From NCBI GenBank assembly GCA_035696245.1, contig DASRQW010000369.1, positions 1 through 49,521 of the forward strand: a stretch of 49,521 bases of DNA, given 5' to 3'. A model generated the notes under the pieces. The model was not told the origin of the DNA and made no database searches. It saw only the letters and a list, made by a program, of their open reading frames with translations. This stretch comes from Longimicrobiaceae bacterium (GTDB taxonomy: Bacteria > Gemmatimonadota > Gemmatimonadetes > Longimicrobiales > Longimicrobiaceae). Shown piece after piece: positions 1 through 8,275 of this stretch (its first letter is position 1; each line of letters starts with the position of its first letter). The translations under genes and the position numbers were made by a program.

Positions 1-15
1 ATGCGCGGCGGGAGG

Positions 16-1011
16 CTACGCGCCGGCTTCGACGACGGAGTGGTCGCCGAGATCGACCTGGCCCTTCACGCCCTTCACCCGCGCCTCGCTGCCGATGAGC
101 GAGTCGTGCAGGTCCGCGCCCTCGATGGTGGACCTGGCGCCCACGATGGTGTCGCGCAGCCTGCTCCCCCGCACCGTCACGCCGGCCGAGAGCGTCACGT
201 TGGGCCCGATCTCGCAGTCCTCCAGCGTCACGCCGTCTGCCACGTGCACCGGCTCGTGCACCGTCACGCCGTCCTTGGCGGCCGGGCTCCTGCCGCGCGA
301 GGTGGAGAGGACGTGCAGGTTGGTCTCCAGCAGCGTCTCGGGCTTGCCTGCGTCGTACCAGCCCTCCACGGCCACCGTCTTGATCTTGGCGCCGTGGTCC
401 ACCATGTACTGGAACGCGTCGGTCAGGTAGTACTCGCCCGAGGCCCCGGGCTTGGAGCTCATCACGTGGTGGATGCCCTCGAAGAGCAGCTTGTGGTCGC
501 GGATGTAGTAGAGCCCGATGTTGGCGAACTTGCTGACGGGCTCGCTGGGCTTCTCGATGATCTCGCGCATATTGCCTTCGTCGTCGGTCACGATGACGCC
601 GAAGCGCTGGTAGTCCTCCACCTCCTTGGCCCAGATCACGCCCGCCACGTCGTCCGGCAGCGTCTTCACGATGGAGAGGTCGGCGTCGAACAGCGTGTCC
701 ACGAAGATGATGAGCAGCTCGTCGTCGGCATACGGCTCCGCCAGCTCCACGGCGCCGGCGGTGCCGTTCTGCACCGGCTGCTCCACGTACACGGCCTTGA
801 AGTCCGGGTACTCCGTCTCCATGTACTGCTGCACCTTCTCCTTGAGGTGCCCCGTGATCACCACCGCCTCGTGCACGCCCAGCTCGCGCAGGTCGTCCAG
901 GATGTAGCTCATCACCGGCTTGTCGGCCACCTTCAGCAGCGGCTTGGGCGTGACGTGCGTGTGCGGGCGAAGACGCGTGCCCTTGCCGGCCAGCGGGATG
1001 ACGACTTTCAC
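16..1011 (-). CDS. Sugar-nucleotide transferase (NDP-sugar pyrophosphorylase type)
   Basis: 331 aa. It is predicted to join a sugar 1-phosphate to an NTP to give an NDP-sugar and pyrophosphate, feeding cell-envelope polysaccharide synthesis. The N-terminus has the family signature (GKGTRLRPHT, residues 9-18, followed by TPKPLL). It continues with a Rossmann-like nucleotidyltransferase domain to about residue 240 (EKP, then YYLTDAFQYM, and EGWYDAGKPETLL as the sugar-site segment). The C-terminal ~80 residues look like left-handed beta-helix hexapeptide turns (GVTLEDCEIGPNVTLSAGVTV). I chose the GTG start because GGAGAG lies 7 nt upstream and the protein then begins directly at the MKVVIPLAG strand; the longer open frame upstream is low-complexity. 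RmlA-like thymidylyltransferase and GlmU/GalU-like activities cannot be separated by eye. The gene is divergent from the Lon-like gene across a long non-coding gap. Confidence 0.88.
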   Translation of the reverse strand: MKVVIPLAGKGTRLRPHTHVTPKPLLKVADKPVMSYILDDLRELGVHEAVVITGHLKEKVQQYMETEYPDFKAVYVEQPVQNGTAGAVELAEPYADDELLIIFVDTLFDADLSIVKTLPDDVAGVIWAKEVEDYQRFGVIVTDDEGNMREIIEKPSEPVSKFANIGLYYIRDHKLLFEGIHHVMSSKPGASGEYYLTDAFQYMVDHGAKIKTVAVEGWYDAGKPETLLETNLHVLSTSRGRSPAAKDGVTVHEPVHVADGVTLEDCEIGPNVTLSAGVTVRGSRLRDTIVGARSTIEGADLHDSLIGSEARVKGVKGQVDLGDHSVVEAGA

Positions 1012-1366
1012 TCTGGGCTCTCCGTTGGATTCTGTTTGGGTCGGGATGGCGCGGCGTCCGCCCCGGCACGCCGCCGCCCGCCGCCGAGCACGTTCCGTAC
1101 CGGCTCCGCGTGCAAGCCGGACGGTGGCCGACCTGCGAGATGCGAGATGCGTGGCCGCCTCGCCCGGCGCGCCGCCTGGCCACCGGCGGCGCCAACATAC
1201 CCGCCCCTCCGCGACACCGTCAAACCTCCCCGGATGCCCGGCGGATGTAGCCTCGCTCACCAACCGCAGGGCTCGCATCTCCCGATCGCTCGCACACCCG
1301 GCGCCGCAGGGCTGCGAGCGCCCACAAGCTTCGGAAGATGCCAATCCGGCCGACACGCCGCCAGGC

Positions 1367-1402
1367 GCGTAAACGCGCGGGCTACGACGGCGCGAAGACC
1401 GC
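1367..1402 (+). repeat. Dispersed GGGCTACGACGG repeat, copy 1
   Basis: The core GCGCGGGCTACGACGGCGCG followed by AAGACCGC recurs nearly identically at 29685-29718. A diverged reverse-strand version lies at 39109-39135. All three copies are intergenic. Function is unknown. Confidence 0.6.
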
Positions 1403-1530
1403 TCCGCGGCTGCGACGGAGAGGACCTACCGCTCCGGACCGTGCCACCCGACCCGAAGGATTCCCCCGCGCTACACGCTCCCCTCACCACACCACCGACA
1501 CCGAGCTAAACCACGCCCCTGCAAGCAGTT

Positions 1531-1575
1531 CTCCCCTCTCCCGCTTGCGGGGGAGGGGCCGGGGGAGGGGGCACC
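1531..1575 (+). repeat. G-rich REP-like hairpin repeat, copy A (solo)
   Basis: A hairpin (CCCCTCTCCC, loop, GGGGGAGGGG) is followed by a GGCCGGGGGAGGGGGCACC tail. The same module occurs at 20608-20652, with related modules at 20482-20530, 37465-37510 and 37718-37772. Here it stands alone, without an inverted partner. Confidence 0.75.
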
Positions 1576-1774
1576 GCTTCCGCCCGCCACACATCCACGG
1601 CATCCGCTCCATCCCCTTGCAGGCCAGGAATTTGCCGCACCCGGAGGGTATCTCCACAAGCAGGGCGCGCCGGGCCGGATTGCCCGCTTCTTGCACGCGC
1701 CCGAGCACGACGCCCCGAGCGGCGTTACGTTGTCCGCGACCCACCAGACCGACCGGACGCCGAACTTGAGATCC

Positions 1775-4231
1775 ATGCCCACCAAGCCCGCCGCCACGCC
1801 CGAGCAGCCCGCGCCACCCGCGCTCCCGGAGCGCATCCCGGTGCTGCCCATCCGGAGCACCATCGTGTTCCCCATGGGCGCCACCGCGCTCCAGATCGGG
1901 TTCGCGCCCAACGTGGAGGCGCTGCTGGCCAACCCCGGCCGCGACCAGGTGGTGGCGATCGTGGCCACCAGCGACGACGACTTCCCGCTCGACCCCGCCA
2001 CCATGCAGAAGGTGGGCGTGGCCGTGCGCGTGCTGGACCGGCTGAACCTGCCCGGCGGCACCATCCAGGCCACGCTCCAGGGCCTGCGCCGCCTGCACCT
2101 GGACGACGTGCGCCTGGAGGACGCCGGCTACTACACGGCCGCCCCCCGCCACGTGGAAGAGACCGTCCCGCCCGCCGAGGTGACGGACGAGCTGGTGGAG
2201 AAGATCCTGAACACGCTGGGCGGCGTGGCGGCCAAGGTCGAGCGCATCCCCGACGAGGTGCCGCGGGTGCTACGCATGAACCTGAGCGACCCCGGCCGCT
2301 TCGCAGACCTGGCCGCCACGCTCTGCAACCTGAAGCTGCCCGACCGCGACGACGTGCTCCAGGCGCTGGACGTGGCCGACCGGCTCCGCGTGGTGCTCGC
2401 CGCCCTGGAGGAGACGTGGGACCGCGTGCGCGCCATCGAGGACGGCACCGCCGGCCCCGAGCAGCCGTCCGAGGGCCAGCCGCGCGACCGCCCGGCCGAG
2501 ATCCGCCGCCGCATCCAGGCGCTGCAGGCTGCGCTGGGCGAGGTGGACCCCAACGAGCGCGACGCCAACGAGGCGCTGCGCCGCATTGAGCGCGCGCAGC
2601 TTCCGCAGCGCATCGCGGCCATCGCCCGTCGCGAGGCCGAGCGGCTGCGCTCTTCGGGCACCACGGCGACCGAGGCGACCGAGCTGCGCACGTACCTCGA
2701 CGCGCTGGTCTCCATCCCCTGGAACCGCTGCGCGGCCAAGGGCGGCATCGACCTGGCCGAGGTCGAGAAGGCGATCGACGAGGAGCACCTGGGCGTGGAC
2801 GAGGCCAAGCAGCGGCTCATGGAGGTCATCGCCGTGGCCGAGCTGCGCGGCGACCTGCGCGGGCCGATCCCGTGCATCGTGGGCCCGCCGGGCGTGGGCA
2901 AGCGCACGCTCGCCACCGCCATCGCCCGCGGGCTGGGGCGCCCGTTCGTGCGCCTGGAGCTGGGCGGCCGCGGCGAGGGGCAGCTGGTGGGCACCCGCCG
3001 CAACCGCAGCGGCGCCGCGCTGGGGAAGATCATGGCCGCCATCCGCGACGCGGGCGCCAGGGACGCGGTGTTCCTGCTGGAGGAGCTGGACGAGGTGGGC
3101 CTCGGCTCGGTGGAGGGCGACCCCGTGGAGGCGCTGGAGGAGGCGCTGGACCCGGACAACCGCGACGAGTTCGTCGACCAGTACCTCGACGCGCAGTTCG
3201 ACCTCTCCGACGTCTTCTTCATCGGCACCGCGGCGGACTTCTACCGCATCCCCCGCGACCTGCGGAACCTCTTCATCGAGATCCGCATCGCCGGCTACAC
3301 GCCCGAGGAGAAGATCGCCATCGCGCGCGAGTGGCTGCTGCCCCGCATCGTGGCCGAGAACGGGCTGGCGGTAGAGGACGTGCAGGTCAGCGACGAGACG
3401 CTGCTCTTCCTCACCCGCGGCTACGCGCGCGACGCGGGCGTGGGCAACCTGCGCCGCTCGCTGGCCGCCGTCATGCGCCACCTGGCCCGCCGCAAGGCCG
3501 GGGGCGAGACCGCGCCGTGGACCATCGGCACGGCGATGCTCGAGGAGATATTGGGCTACCCGCGCTACAGCATCACCCCGGCCGAGAGCGCGCCCGAGGT
3601 GGGCGTGGTCACCGGCCTGGCGTGGACCGCCTCCGGCGGCGAGCTGATGTTCATCGAGGCGCTGAAGATGCCGGGCACCGGGCGCCTCATCATCACCGGC
3701 CTGCTGGGCGACGTGATGCGCGAGTCGGTGAACGCCGCGTTCAGCTACGTGCGCTCACGGGCCGAGGCGCTGGGCATCCCCAACGAGGCGTTCGGCGACA
3801 ACGACATCCACGTGCACTTCCCGGTGGGCGCCACGCCCAAGGACGGCCCCTCGGCCGGCGCGGCGGTCACGCTCGCCATCGCCTCGTCGCTCAGCGAGCG
3901 CCCGGTGCGGCACGACGTGTCGCTCACCGGCGAGGTCACGCTGCGCGGCAAGATCCTGGAGATCGGCGGGCTCAAGGAGAAGGTGCTGGCCGCGTACCGC
4001 GCCGGCCTGCGCCGCGTGATCCTGCCCACGGCCAACCGCCGCGACCTGCGCGACGTGCCGGCCGACGTGCGCGAGAAGATGGAGTTCCACTTCGTGGACC
4101 GCATGGACGAGGTGCTGGACATGGCGCTGCTGGAGCACCCGGTGGGCACGCAGTACCTCAAGGACGACTCCGCCCGCCCCTCCGCCCGCCCGGAGAAGCA
4201 GGCGGCCGACGCCCCGCGCGCCATGGGCTGA
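1775..4231 (+). CDS. Lon-family protease with a degenerate ATPase domain
   Basis: 818 aa, close to LonA length, with LonA order: N-terminal LAN domain (about 20-210), coiled linker, AAA+ module (about 300-590) and C-terminal protease domain (about 600-790). The protease dyad is intact: S693 in PKDGPSAGAA and K736 in GGLKEK, 43 residues apart as in E. coli Lon. The ATPase motifs are eroded. Walker A reads GPPGVGKRT (370-378, R377 where T/S belongs). Walker B reads FLLEELDE (433-440, first Asp replaced by Glu). The sensor-1 Asn aligns with Ala (GTAADF), the arginine-finger segment LLDR aligns with DLRN, and sensor-2 GVR is GVG. The pore loop also lacks its usual aromatic residue (SGAALGKI). It is probably a cytoplasmic serine-lysine protease with weak or no ATP-driven unfolding. 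LonC-type enzymes, known to be ATP-independent, are a functional precedent. The start is the last in-frame ATG before the LAN domain, with a weak GAG upstream. Confidence 0.9.
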   Translation: MPTKPAATPEQPAPPALPERIPVLPIRSTIVFPMGATALQIGFAPNVEALLANPGRDQVVAIVATSDDDFPLDPATMQKVGVAVRVLDRLNLPGGTIQATLQGLRRLHLDDVRLEDAGYYTAAPRHVEETVPPAEVTDELVEKILNTLGGVAAKVERIPDEVPRVLRMNLSDPGRFADLAATLCNLKLPDRDDVLQALDVADRLRVVLAALEETWDRVRAIEDGTAGPEQPSEGQPRDRPAEIRRRIQALQAALGEVDPNERDANEALRRIERAQLPQRIAAIARREAERLRSSGTTATEATELRTYLDALVSIPWNRCAAKGGIDLAEVEKAIDEEHLGVDEAKQRLMEVIAVAELRGDLRGPIPCIVGPPGVGKRTLATAIARGLGRPFVRLELGGRGEGQLVGTRRNRSGAALGKIMAAIRDAGARDAVFLLEELDEVGLGSVEGDPVEALEEALDPDNRDEFVDQYLDAQFDLSDVFFIGTAADFYRIPRDLRNLFIEIRIAGYTPEEKIAIAREWLLPRIVAENGLAVEDVQVSDETLLFLTRGYARDAGVGNLRRSLAAVMRHLARRKAGGETAPWTIGTAMLEEILGYPRYSITPAESAPEVGVVTGLAWTASGGELMFIEALKMPGTGRLIITGLLGDVMRESVNAAFSYVRSRAEALGIPNEAFGDNDIHVHFPVGATPKDGPSAGAAVTLAIASSLSERPVRHDVSLTGEVTLRGKILEIGGLKEKVLAAYRAGLRRVILPTANRRDLRDVPADVREKMEFHFVDRMDEVLDMALLEHPVGTQYLKDDSARPSARPEKQAADAPRAMG

Positions 4232-4290
4232 CGCCTCCCCCCTCCCTCGTCCGGCAGACGGAGGGGCGATGCTGGAGCGATGAAACCCGG

Positions 4291-4318
4291 GATCGGGCGC
4301 GGCATGCCGCGCCCGATC
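4291..4318. terminator. Perfect palindrome between convergent genes
   Basis: GATCGGGCGCGG is followed by CATG and its exact complement. It lies between the stop of the Lon-like gene (+) and the end of the lipoprotein gene (-). A stable hairpin is expected from both strands; the T-tract is weak (TTCATT), so bidirectional termination is plausible rather than certain. Confidence 0.55.
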
Positions 4319-4385
4319 TTCATTCGCCGCTTGTCACGAGTGCCGCTCACGCCAATATTTCAGGCCACGGCACGCGCGCCTCGCC

Positions 4386-4610
4386 TCACGGCAGCGGCGG
4401 GGGCGGCGTGGTGTTCGACGGCGGCGGCGTCACGATCGTCCCGCTGCCCAGGATGCCGTTGTCGTGCACGGCCGGCGCCCCGCGCTCCGGCACGGCCGGC
4501 GCGGTGGGCGAGGAGCCGCACGCCGCGAGCACCGCCGCGGCGGCGAGCACGGCCAGGCCGCGGAAGTGGACGGAGAGGACGGCGCGCGCGGAGCTGTGGT
4601 GGTTCGTCAT
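4386..4610 (-). CDS. Small lipoprotein, proline-rich
   Basis: 74 aa. A type II signal peptide is visible: basic N-terminus (to about residue 18), hydrophobic stretch GLAVLAAAAVLAA, then a lipobox LAAC with Cys31 as the lipidated residue. The mature part (GSSPTAPAVPERG..., ending in a TPPPSNTTPPPPLP-type tail) is short, disordered and rich in Pro/Ser/Thr. The start is well supported by AGGAGG 6 nt before the ATG. It is divergent from the BTAD regulator gene, with which it may share an intergenic control region. The protein family is not recognised; an envelope-anchored role is inferred only from the lipobox. Confidence 0.75.
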   Translation of the reverse strand: MTNHHSSARAVLSVHFRGLAVLAAAAVLAACGSSPTAPAVPERGAPAVHDNGILGSGTIVTPPPSNTTPPPPLP

Positions 4611-4755
4611 GGTGGTCCTCCTGAAAAGATGGTTTGGTGGGTGGATTGTCGTGGATGGATCTGGGCCGCGGCGGAGCCGCCGGGGCCGGCGGAGTGCAGG
4701 CGCGCTAGGTCATCCGTCCTCCTCTTCGAAGTTTCCCTTCCCGCGGCCGGGCACC

Positions 4756-6684
4756 ATGCCCGGGCCGCGTCTCACAAGCTCCGGCGCGGCCCGCACGAAA
4801 TCCGCACGGCCGCCGCACGGTCCCTCCGCACCGCCCCCTTCCCATGGTTTTGACGGCTTGACCGACGGATTTTCCCTCCGCATCCTGGGCGCGCCCGCGC
4901 TGGTGTGCCGCGGCGTGCCTTGCGCCGCCGGGCTGCGGCGCAAGGACCTGGCGCTGCTGGTCTACCTGCGCGTGGAGCACGGCCGGGCGCATCCGCGCGC
5001 GCGCCTGGCGGCCTTGCTGTGGGGAGAGACCGACGAGGACCGCGCGCGGCACTCGCTCACTCAGGCGCTGGGCCGCGTGCAGAAGGTGCTGGGGAGCGCC
5101 GCGATGGGCTTCGAGCACGATGCCGTGCGCTGGACGGCGCCGCTGCCGTGCGACCTGGACTGGATGGAGGGAGATGCGCACCCGGCCTGCTCCGCCGGGT
5201 GGACGGCCGCGTTCCTCGACGGGTTCGGGGCAGGCGCGGGGGCGCGCGACTTCGAGGAGTGGGCCGACGGCGCGCGCGAGCGGGTGCGGCGGGCGCAGGG
5301 CGCGCTGCTGGAGGGGTGGGGCGCGGCTGCGGAGGCCGCAGGCGAGTGGGAAGCGGCGTGGCGGCTGGCGGACCGGGCCGTGGCGGTGGACCGGCTGCGC
5401 GAGCAGGCCCACCGCCGCCTCATGCGCGCGCTGGCCGCACGCGGCGAGGCGAACCTGGCGCTGCGCCACTACCAGGACTTCGCCGCCTGGCTGGACGAGG
5501 AGATCGGCGGCGCCCCCGACGCGGAGACCACCGCCCTCGCCCGCGAGCTCCGCACCTCCGTTGCCAGGCCCGCCGTCCTCGAGAGAATCCCGGAGCCGCG
5601 CATCCCGCCTGTGGCGCTGGCGGACGTCGCTCCGCTTCTCGACACGGTAGATGCACCGCTGCCGGAAGATGCGGCGCTTTCTCACACGTCGTCTCTACCC
5701 AGGACGCCTGCCATCACGCCTCAAAGGTCAGCGGCCGAAGGGTTCGCCGCTGTGGAGGAAGATGCGGAGCACTCCGGAGATGAGCATACCCGAGATGCGG
5801 ATGATGTAGACGCGGCGCGAGCGGCCGAAGATCGAAGGGATGCAGCGGATACGCACTTCACCACGCTCTCCGGGCGCGCAGCCGGGACGGAAGGCACGGA
5901 CGATCTGCAGCCACGTGCCGATCCGGTGCGGCGATTCCGCACCGTCCACGCCGTTGCGACGGCTCTGCTGATGCTGGCGGTGGTCGCCCTGCCGCTCGCC
6001 TTGCATCGGGGGAGCGGTGCGGCGGAGATGCGGGATGCGCCGGCGGTGGCGCCGCCCGGCTACGGCGAGGTGATCCGGGTCGCGGGGCACGCCGCGGCGT
6101 ACCTGTTCATGGGCGACACCGTGTACGAGTACCCGGACTCGGCCACGCTGCGGGCGTGCACGGGCGGCTGGCCCGACGTGGCGCGCGAGGTGCCCACTCT
6201 GCCGCGGCTGCCGCGCCGCGTCCTTCCGTCGGTGAACGACCGGCCGTGGATGGGCAGCGCCACGCCCATCGTCTCCGACCACCCCAGCGACAAGACCGCG
6301 TACGTGGCGGTGGGGTGCGTGCGTGTGGGCATCCCGAACCCGCCCACGTTCGAGAGCATCTTCGGGCATGGCGGGTGGGACCGGATGATCGAGGTGCCGG
6401 ACTCCGTGGTGCACAGCCTGCCGCGCCTGTTCGTCGCGCGCGGGCACCCGGTGCGCCCCGCGGGCACGCTCCTGCGCAGCCGCGACGGCCGCGTGCGCTG
6501 GATCCTCTTCCACGGTGGCGCTGCGGACGCATCGCCGCGCGCCCTCGCCGCCCACTGCCGCGCCCCGTCCGACGCCCTCGCGGCCACCGACGCCGAGTTC
6601 AACTACTACCGTCCCCACCGCCGCATCCTCACCTCATCCGGCCCCTGCGCCCCCACCCGCACCGCATCCACCAACCAAGACTGA
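4756..6684 (+). CDS. Membrane-anchored BTAD/SARP-type transcriptional regulator
   Basis: About 642 aa. The N-terminus after residue 37 (FSLRILGAPAL... LVYLRVEHG ... LLWGETDEDRARHSLTQALGRVQ) matches the OmpR-like winged helix of SARP regulators. It is followed by an alpha-helical bacterial transcriptional activation domain (about 130-270, TPR-like, ALAARGEANLALRHYQDF). A disordered acidic linker (about 275-390) is built from short motif repeats (EDAE, GDE, DAD, EDRRDAAD). One transmembrane helix follows (about 396-417), then a ~225-aa extracytoplasmic domain of unknown fold. The architecture resembles one-component ToxR/CadC-type regulators, in which an outside sensor controls an inside DNA-binding head. 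The start is uncertain: ATG 4756 has no good ribosome site and TTG 4858 is possible. Confidence 0.72.
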   Translation: MPGPRLTSSGAARTKSARPPHGPSAPPPSHGFDGLTDGFSLRILGAPALVCRGVPCAAGLRRKDLALLVYLRVEHGRAHPRARLAALLWGETDEDRARHSLTQALGRVQKVLGSAAMGFEHDAVRWTAPLPCDLDWMEGDAHPACSAGWTAAFLDGFGAGAGARDFEEWADGARERVRRAQGALLEGWGAAAEAAGEWEAAWRLADRAVAVDRLREQAHRRLMRALAARGEANLALRHYQDFAAWLDEEIGGAPDAETTALARELRTSVARPAVLERIPEPRIPPVALADVAPLLDTVDAPLPEDAALSHTSSLPRTPAITPQRSAAEGFAAVEEDAEHSGDEHTRDADDVDAARAAEDRRDAADTHFTTLSGRAAGTEGTDDLQPRADPVRRFRTVHAVATALLMLAVVALPLALHRGSGAAEMRDAPAVAPPGYGEVIRVAGHAAAYLFMGDTVYEYPDSATLRACTGGWPDVAREVPTLPRLPRRVLPSVNDRPWMGSATPIVSDHPSDKTAYVAVGCVRVGIPNPPTFESIFGHGGWDRMIEVPDSVVHSLPRLFVARGHPVRPAGTLLRSRDGRVRWILFHGGAADASPRALAAHCRAPSDALAATDAEFNYYRPHRRILTSSGPCAPTRTASTNQD

Positions 6685-6855
6685 CGCACCTCCTGCTTGG
6701 ATCGACGTCCCATCCCGCATCTCCCGACTACGCAACGCTTTCAGCCAGCCCCACACGTTGTCCGCAGGACGAACGCAGTCTGAACCCGGTGTGTGGATAC
6801 CATAGGAGAGGTTGCGGTGCATTGAACGCAACCGATAAAGACGACCACCCGAACG

Positions 6856-6886
6856 CAAAAAGGGGCAGCCTTCTCAGGCCGCCCCT
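6856..6886 (-). terminator. Rho-independent terminator of the crotonase operon
   Basis: On the minus strand AGGGGCGGCC, a 6-nt loop and GGCTGCCCCT are followed by TTTT. The stem has one mismatch. It overlaps the stop codon of the last gene of the trio. Confidence 0.8.
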
Positions 6887-7137
6887 CCGTGCTCGTCTTC
6901 CGCCTCGTGCGCGTCTTCCAGCTCATCGGGCCGTTCGCGGGGCCGCGCATCTTCCGGCATGTTCTTGTCCGGGATGAAGCGCAGCACCATCGCGGCGATC
7001 CCGATGGCGGCAGCGACCAGCGCAAGCTCGCGGCGGTCCAGCGCCATGGCGGCCATCAGCACGGCGCCCGCCGCGAAGAAGAGCCCCAGCCGCAGCTGCA
7101 GGTGCCGCGCGGAGCCGGTGCGCGCGCCGCGGCTCAC
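6874..7137 (-). CDS. Small two-helix membrane protein
   Basis: 87 aa. Two hydrophobic segments (LGLFFAAGAVLMAAMAL, about 17-33, and ELALVAAAIGIAAMVLRF, about 37-54) are joined by a tight DRR turn. A charged cytoplasmic-type tail follows (PDKNMPEDARPRERPDELE..., rich in Asp/Glu). The GTG start overlaps the stop of the enoyl-CoA hydratase gene (GTGA, 4 nt), so it is the translationally coupled last gene of the trio. No family is recognised. The tail contains one copy of the dispersed GCATCTTCCGG motif (6948-6959), read here as PEDA. Confidence 0.7.
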   Translation of the reverse strand: MSRGARTGSARHLQLRLGLFFAAGAVLMAAMALDRRELALVAAAIGIAAMVLRFIPDKNMPEDARPRERPDELEDAHEAEDEHGGAA

Positions 7138-7922
7138 TTGGCGGGCGCGGCGCGGTCGCCGTCCAGGAAGCGCCGCACGCCCGCCTGCATGTCGTCCGTC
7201 ATCCGGGCGACGACGTTCACGTCGGCCCCGGCGCGGATGCCCGCCTCGAAGCCCATGCCGTCGGAGTGGTACAGCAGCCGCTTGGAGAGCTGCACGGCGC
7301 TGGGGCTGCGGTCCGCCATCTCCGCCAGGAACGCGCCCACGCCGTCGTGGAACGCATCGTCCGGGAAGACGTGGTTGATGAGGCCCACCCGCTCCGCCTC
7401 GGCCGCGGGGATGGGGTTGCCGCGCACGATCAGCTCGAACGCGCGCTTCTCGGACACGTTGCGCCGCAGGATCGCCATCACCATCGCGGGCACGAAGCCG
7501 ATCCGCACCTCAGGGTAGCCGAACTGCGCCGACTCTGCCGCCAGCACCACGTCGCACGCGGTCGCTAGGCCGCAGCCGCCCGCCAGCGCCCGCCCGCGCA
7601 CCGCCGCGACCACCGGCTTGCGCATCTGCCGCGGCAGCAGGAACAGCTCCGCCAGCTCGTCCACGTCCTCCAGGTTCTCCATCACCGACGCATCGGCGAT
7701 GCGGCGCAGCGCGGAGAGGTCGGCCCCGGAGCAGAAGTCCTTCCCCGCCCCCTCGATGCACACCACGCGCACCTCCGCGTCGGCATCCATCGCCCGCAGC
7801 GCCGCTTTGAGGTCCGCCACCAGCTCCGCGTTCAGCGCGTTGCGCTTGTCCGGCCGGTTCAGAGTGATGCGCCCCACGCCCGCCGAGCGGCTGGTGAGCA
7901 GCCGCTCGCCGCCTTCGCTCAC
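7134..7922 (-). CDS. Enoyl-CoA hydratase/isomerase family protein (crotonase fold)
   Basis: 262 aa, the usual crotonase length. It is predicted to hydrate or isomerise an acyl-CoA double bond in the cytoplasm. Signature elements are NRPDKRNALN near residue 18, the oxyanion-hole segment GKDFCSGADL, and the second oxyanion/active-site block RGRALAGGCGLATACDVVLA, followed by EVRIGFVPA. The Glu of PEVRIG lies where the second catalytic Glu of hydratases usually sits. The GTG start overlaps the stop of the AtuA-like gene (4 nt) and its own stop overlaps the next gene, so all three are expected to be co-translated. Pairing with an AtuA-like domain suggests a role in branched or terpenoid acyl-CoA breakdown, but the exact substrate is not readable. 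Confidence 0.88.
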   Translation of the reverse strand: MSEGGERLLTSRSAGVGRITLNRPDKRNALNAELVADLKAALRAMDADAEVRVVCIEGAGKDFCSGADLSALRRIADASVMENLEDVDELAELFLLPRQMRKPVVAAVRGRALAGGCGLATACDVVLAAESAQFGYPEVRIGFVPAMVMAILRRNVSEKRAFELIVRGNPIPAAEAERVGLINHVFPDDAFHDGVGAFLAEMADRSPSAVQLSKRLLYHSDGMGFEAGIRAGADVNVVARMTDDMQAGVRRFLDGDRAAPAK

Positions 7923-8275
7923 GCCGCGCCTCCGGAAGCCGCCAGCGCCGCGATCTCGTCCGGCACGTCGATCTCCATCCGCAGCATGGCGGTGGAGAGC
8001 ACCTTGCCCTGCGCGTCGGTCTTGAGCGACACGGTGCCGCCGCCGCCCAACGAGTTGTGCAGCAGGAAGTTGAGCGCCTCCAGGTTGGGCAGCTCGAACC
8101 GTTCCACGCCGCCCAGGCAGATGCCCTCGAAGTGCTTCTTCACGCGCTCGGTGGTCACCTGCTCCACCAGGTGCGGGTAGAACTCGGGCCGGAGCGCGAT
8201 GACGCCCACGTTCGCGGTGTCGCCCTTGTCGCCCGAGCGGGCGTGGGCCAGGTGCAGCAAGCGGATGCGTGCCAT
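7919..8275 (-). CDS. Stand-alone AtuA-like C-terminal domain protein
   Basis: 118 aa. The sequence (LLHLAHARSGDKGDTANVGVIALRPEFYPHL ... GGVERFELPNLEALNFLLHNSLGGGGTVSL) matches the small domain that normally ends AtuA/DUF1446 proteins of acyclic-terpene utilisation, or occurs as a separate subunit. The SGDKGD and N-x-L-x-x-L-G-G-G-G motifs are present. ATG at 8275 is chosen because the family begins with this R-x-x-L-L-H-L-A-H-A-R-S strand; the longer frame upstream is unconserved-looking. It is the first gene of the coupled trio. The large DUF1446 partner is not next to it in this window, so the pathway assignment is inference. Confidence 0.75.
   Translation of the reverse strand: MARIRLLHLAHARSGDKGDTANVGVIALRPEFYPHLVEQVTTERVKKHFEGICLGGVERFELPNLEALNFLLHNSLGGGGTVSLKTDAQGKVLSTAMLRMEIDVPDEIAALAASGGAA

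Larger units (their letters stand above)
1012..1774. other. Non-coding gap with repeats
   Basis: This is the divergent intergenic region between the nucleotidyltransferase and the Lon-like gene. No convincing gene is seen on either strand. It holds two copies of the short GCATCTCCCGA / TCGGAAGATGC motif (1275-1286, 1331-1342), one copy of a dispersed GGGCTACGACGG repeat (1367-1402) and one G-rich hairpin repeat (1531-1575). Confidence 0.7.

Noticed and set aside
1-1509. Plus-strand open frame of 502 codons
   Set aside because: It is the antisense of the nucleotidyltransferase and then non-coding repeats; the minus-strand frame has clear family motifs.
2872-4755. Long open frame on the plus strand overlapping the Lon-like gene and running into the BTAD regulator
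   Set aside because: Its first ~630 codons are an out-of-frame, Arg/Gly/Pro-rich reading of the Lon-like gene. Only the part after 4756 looks like protein.
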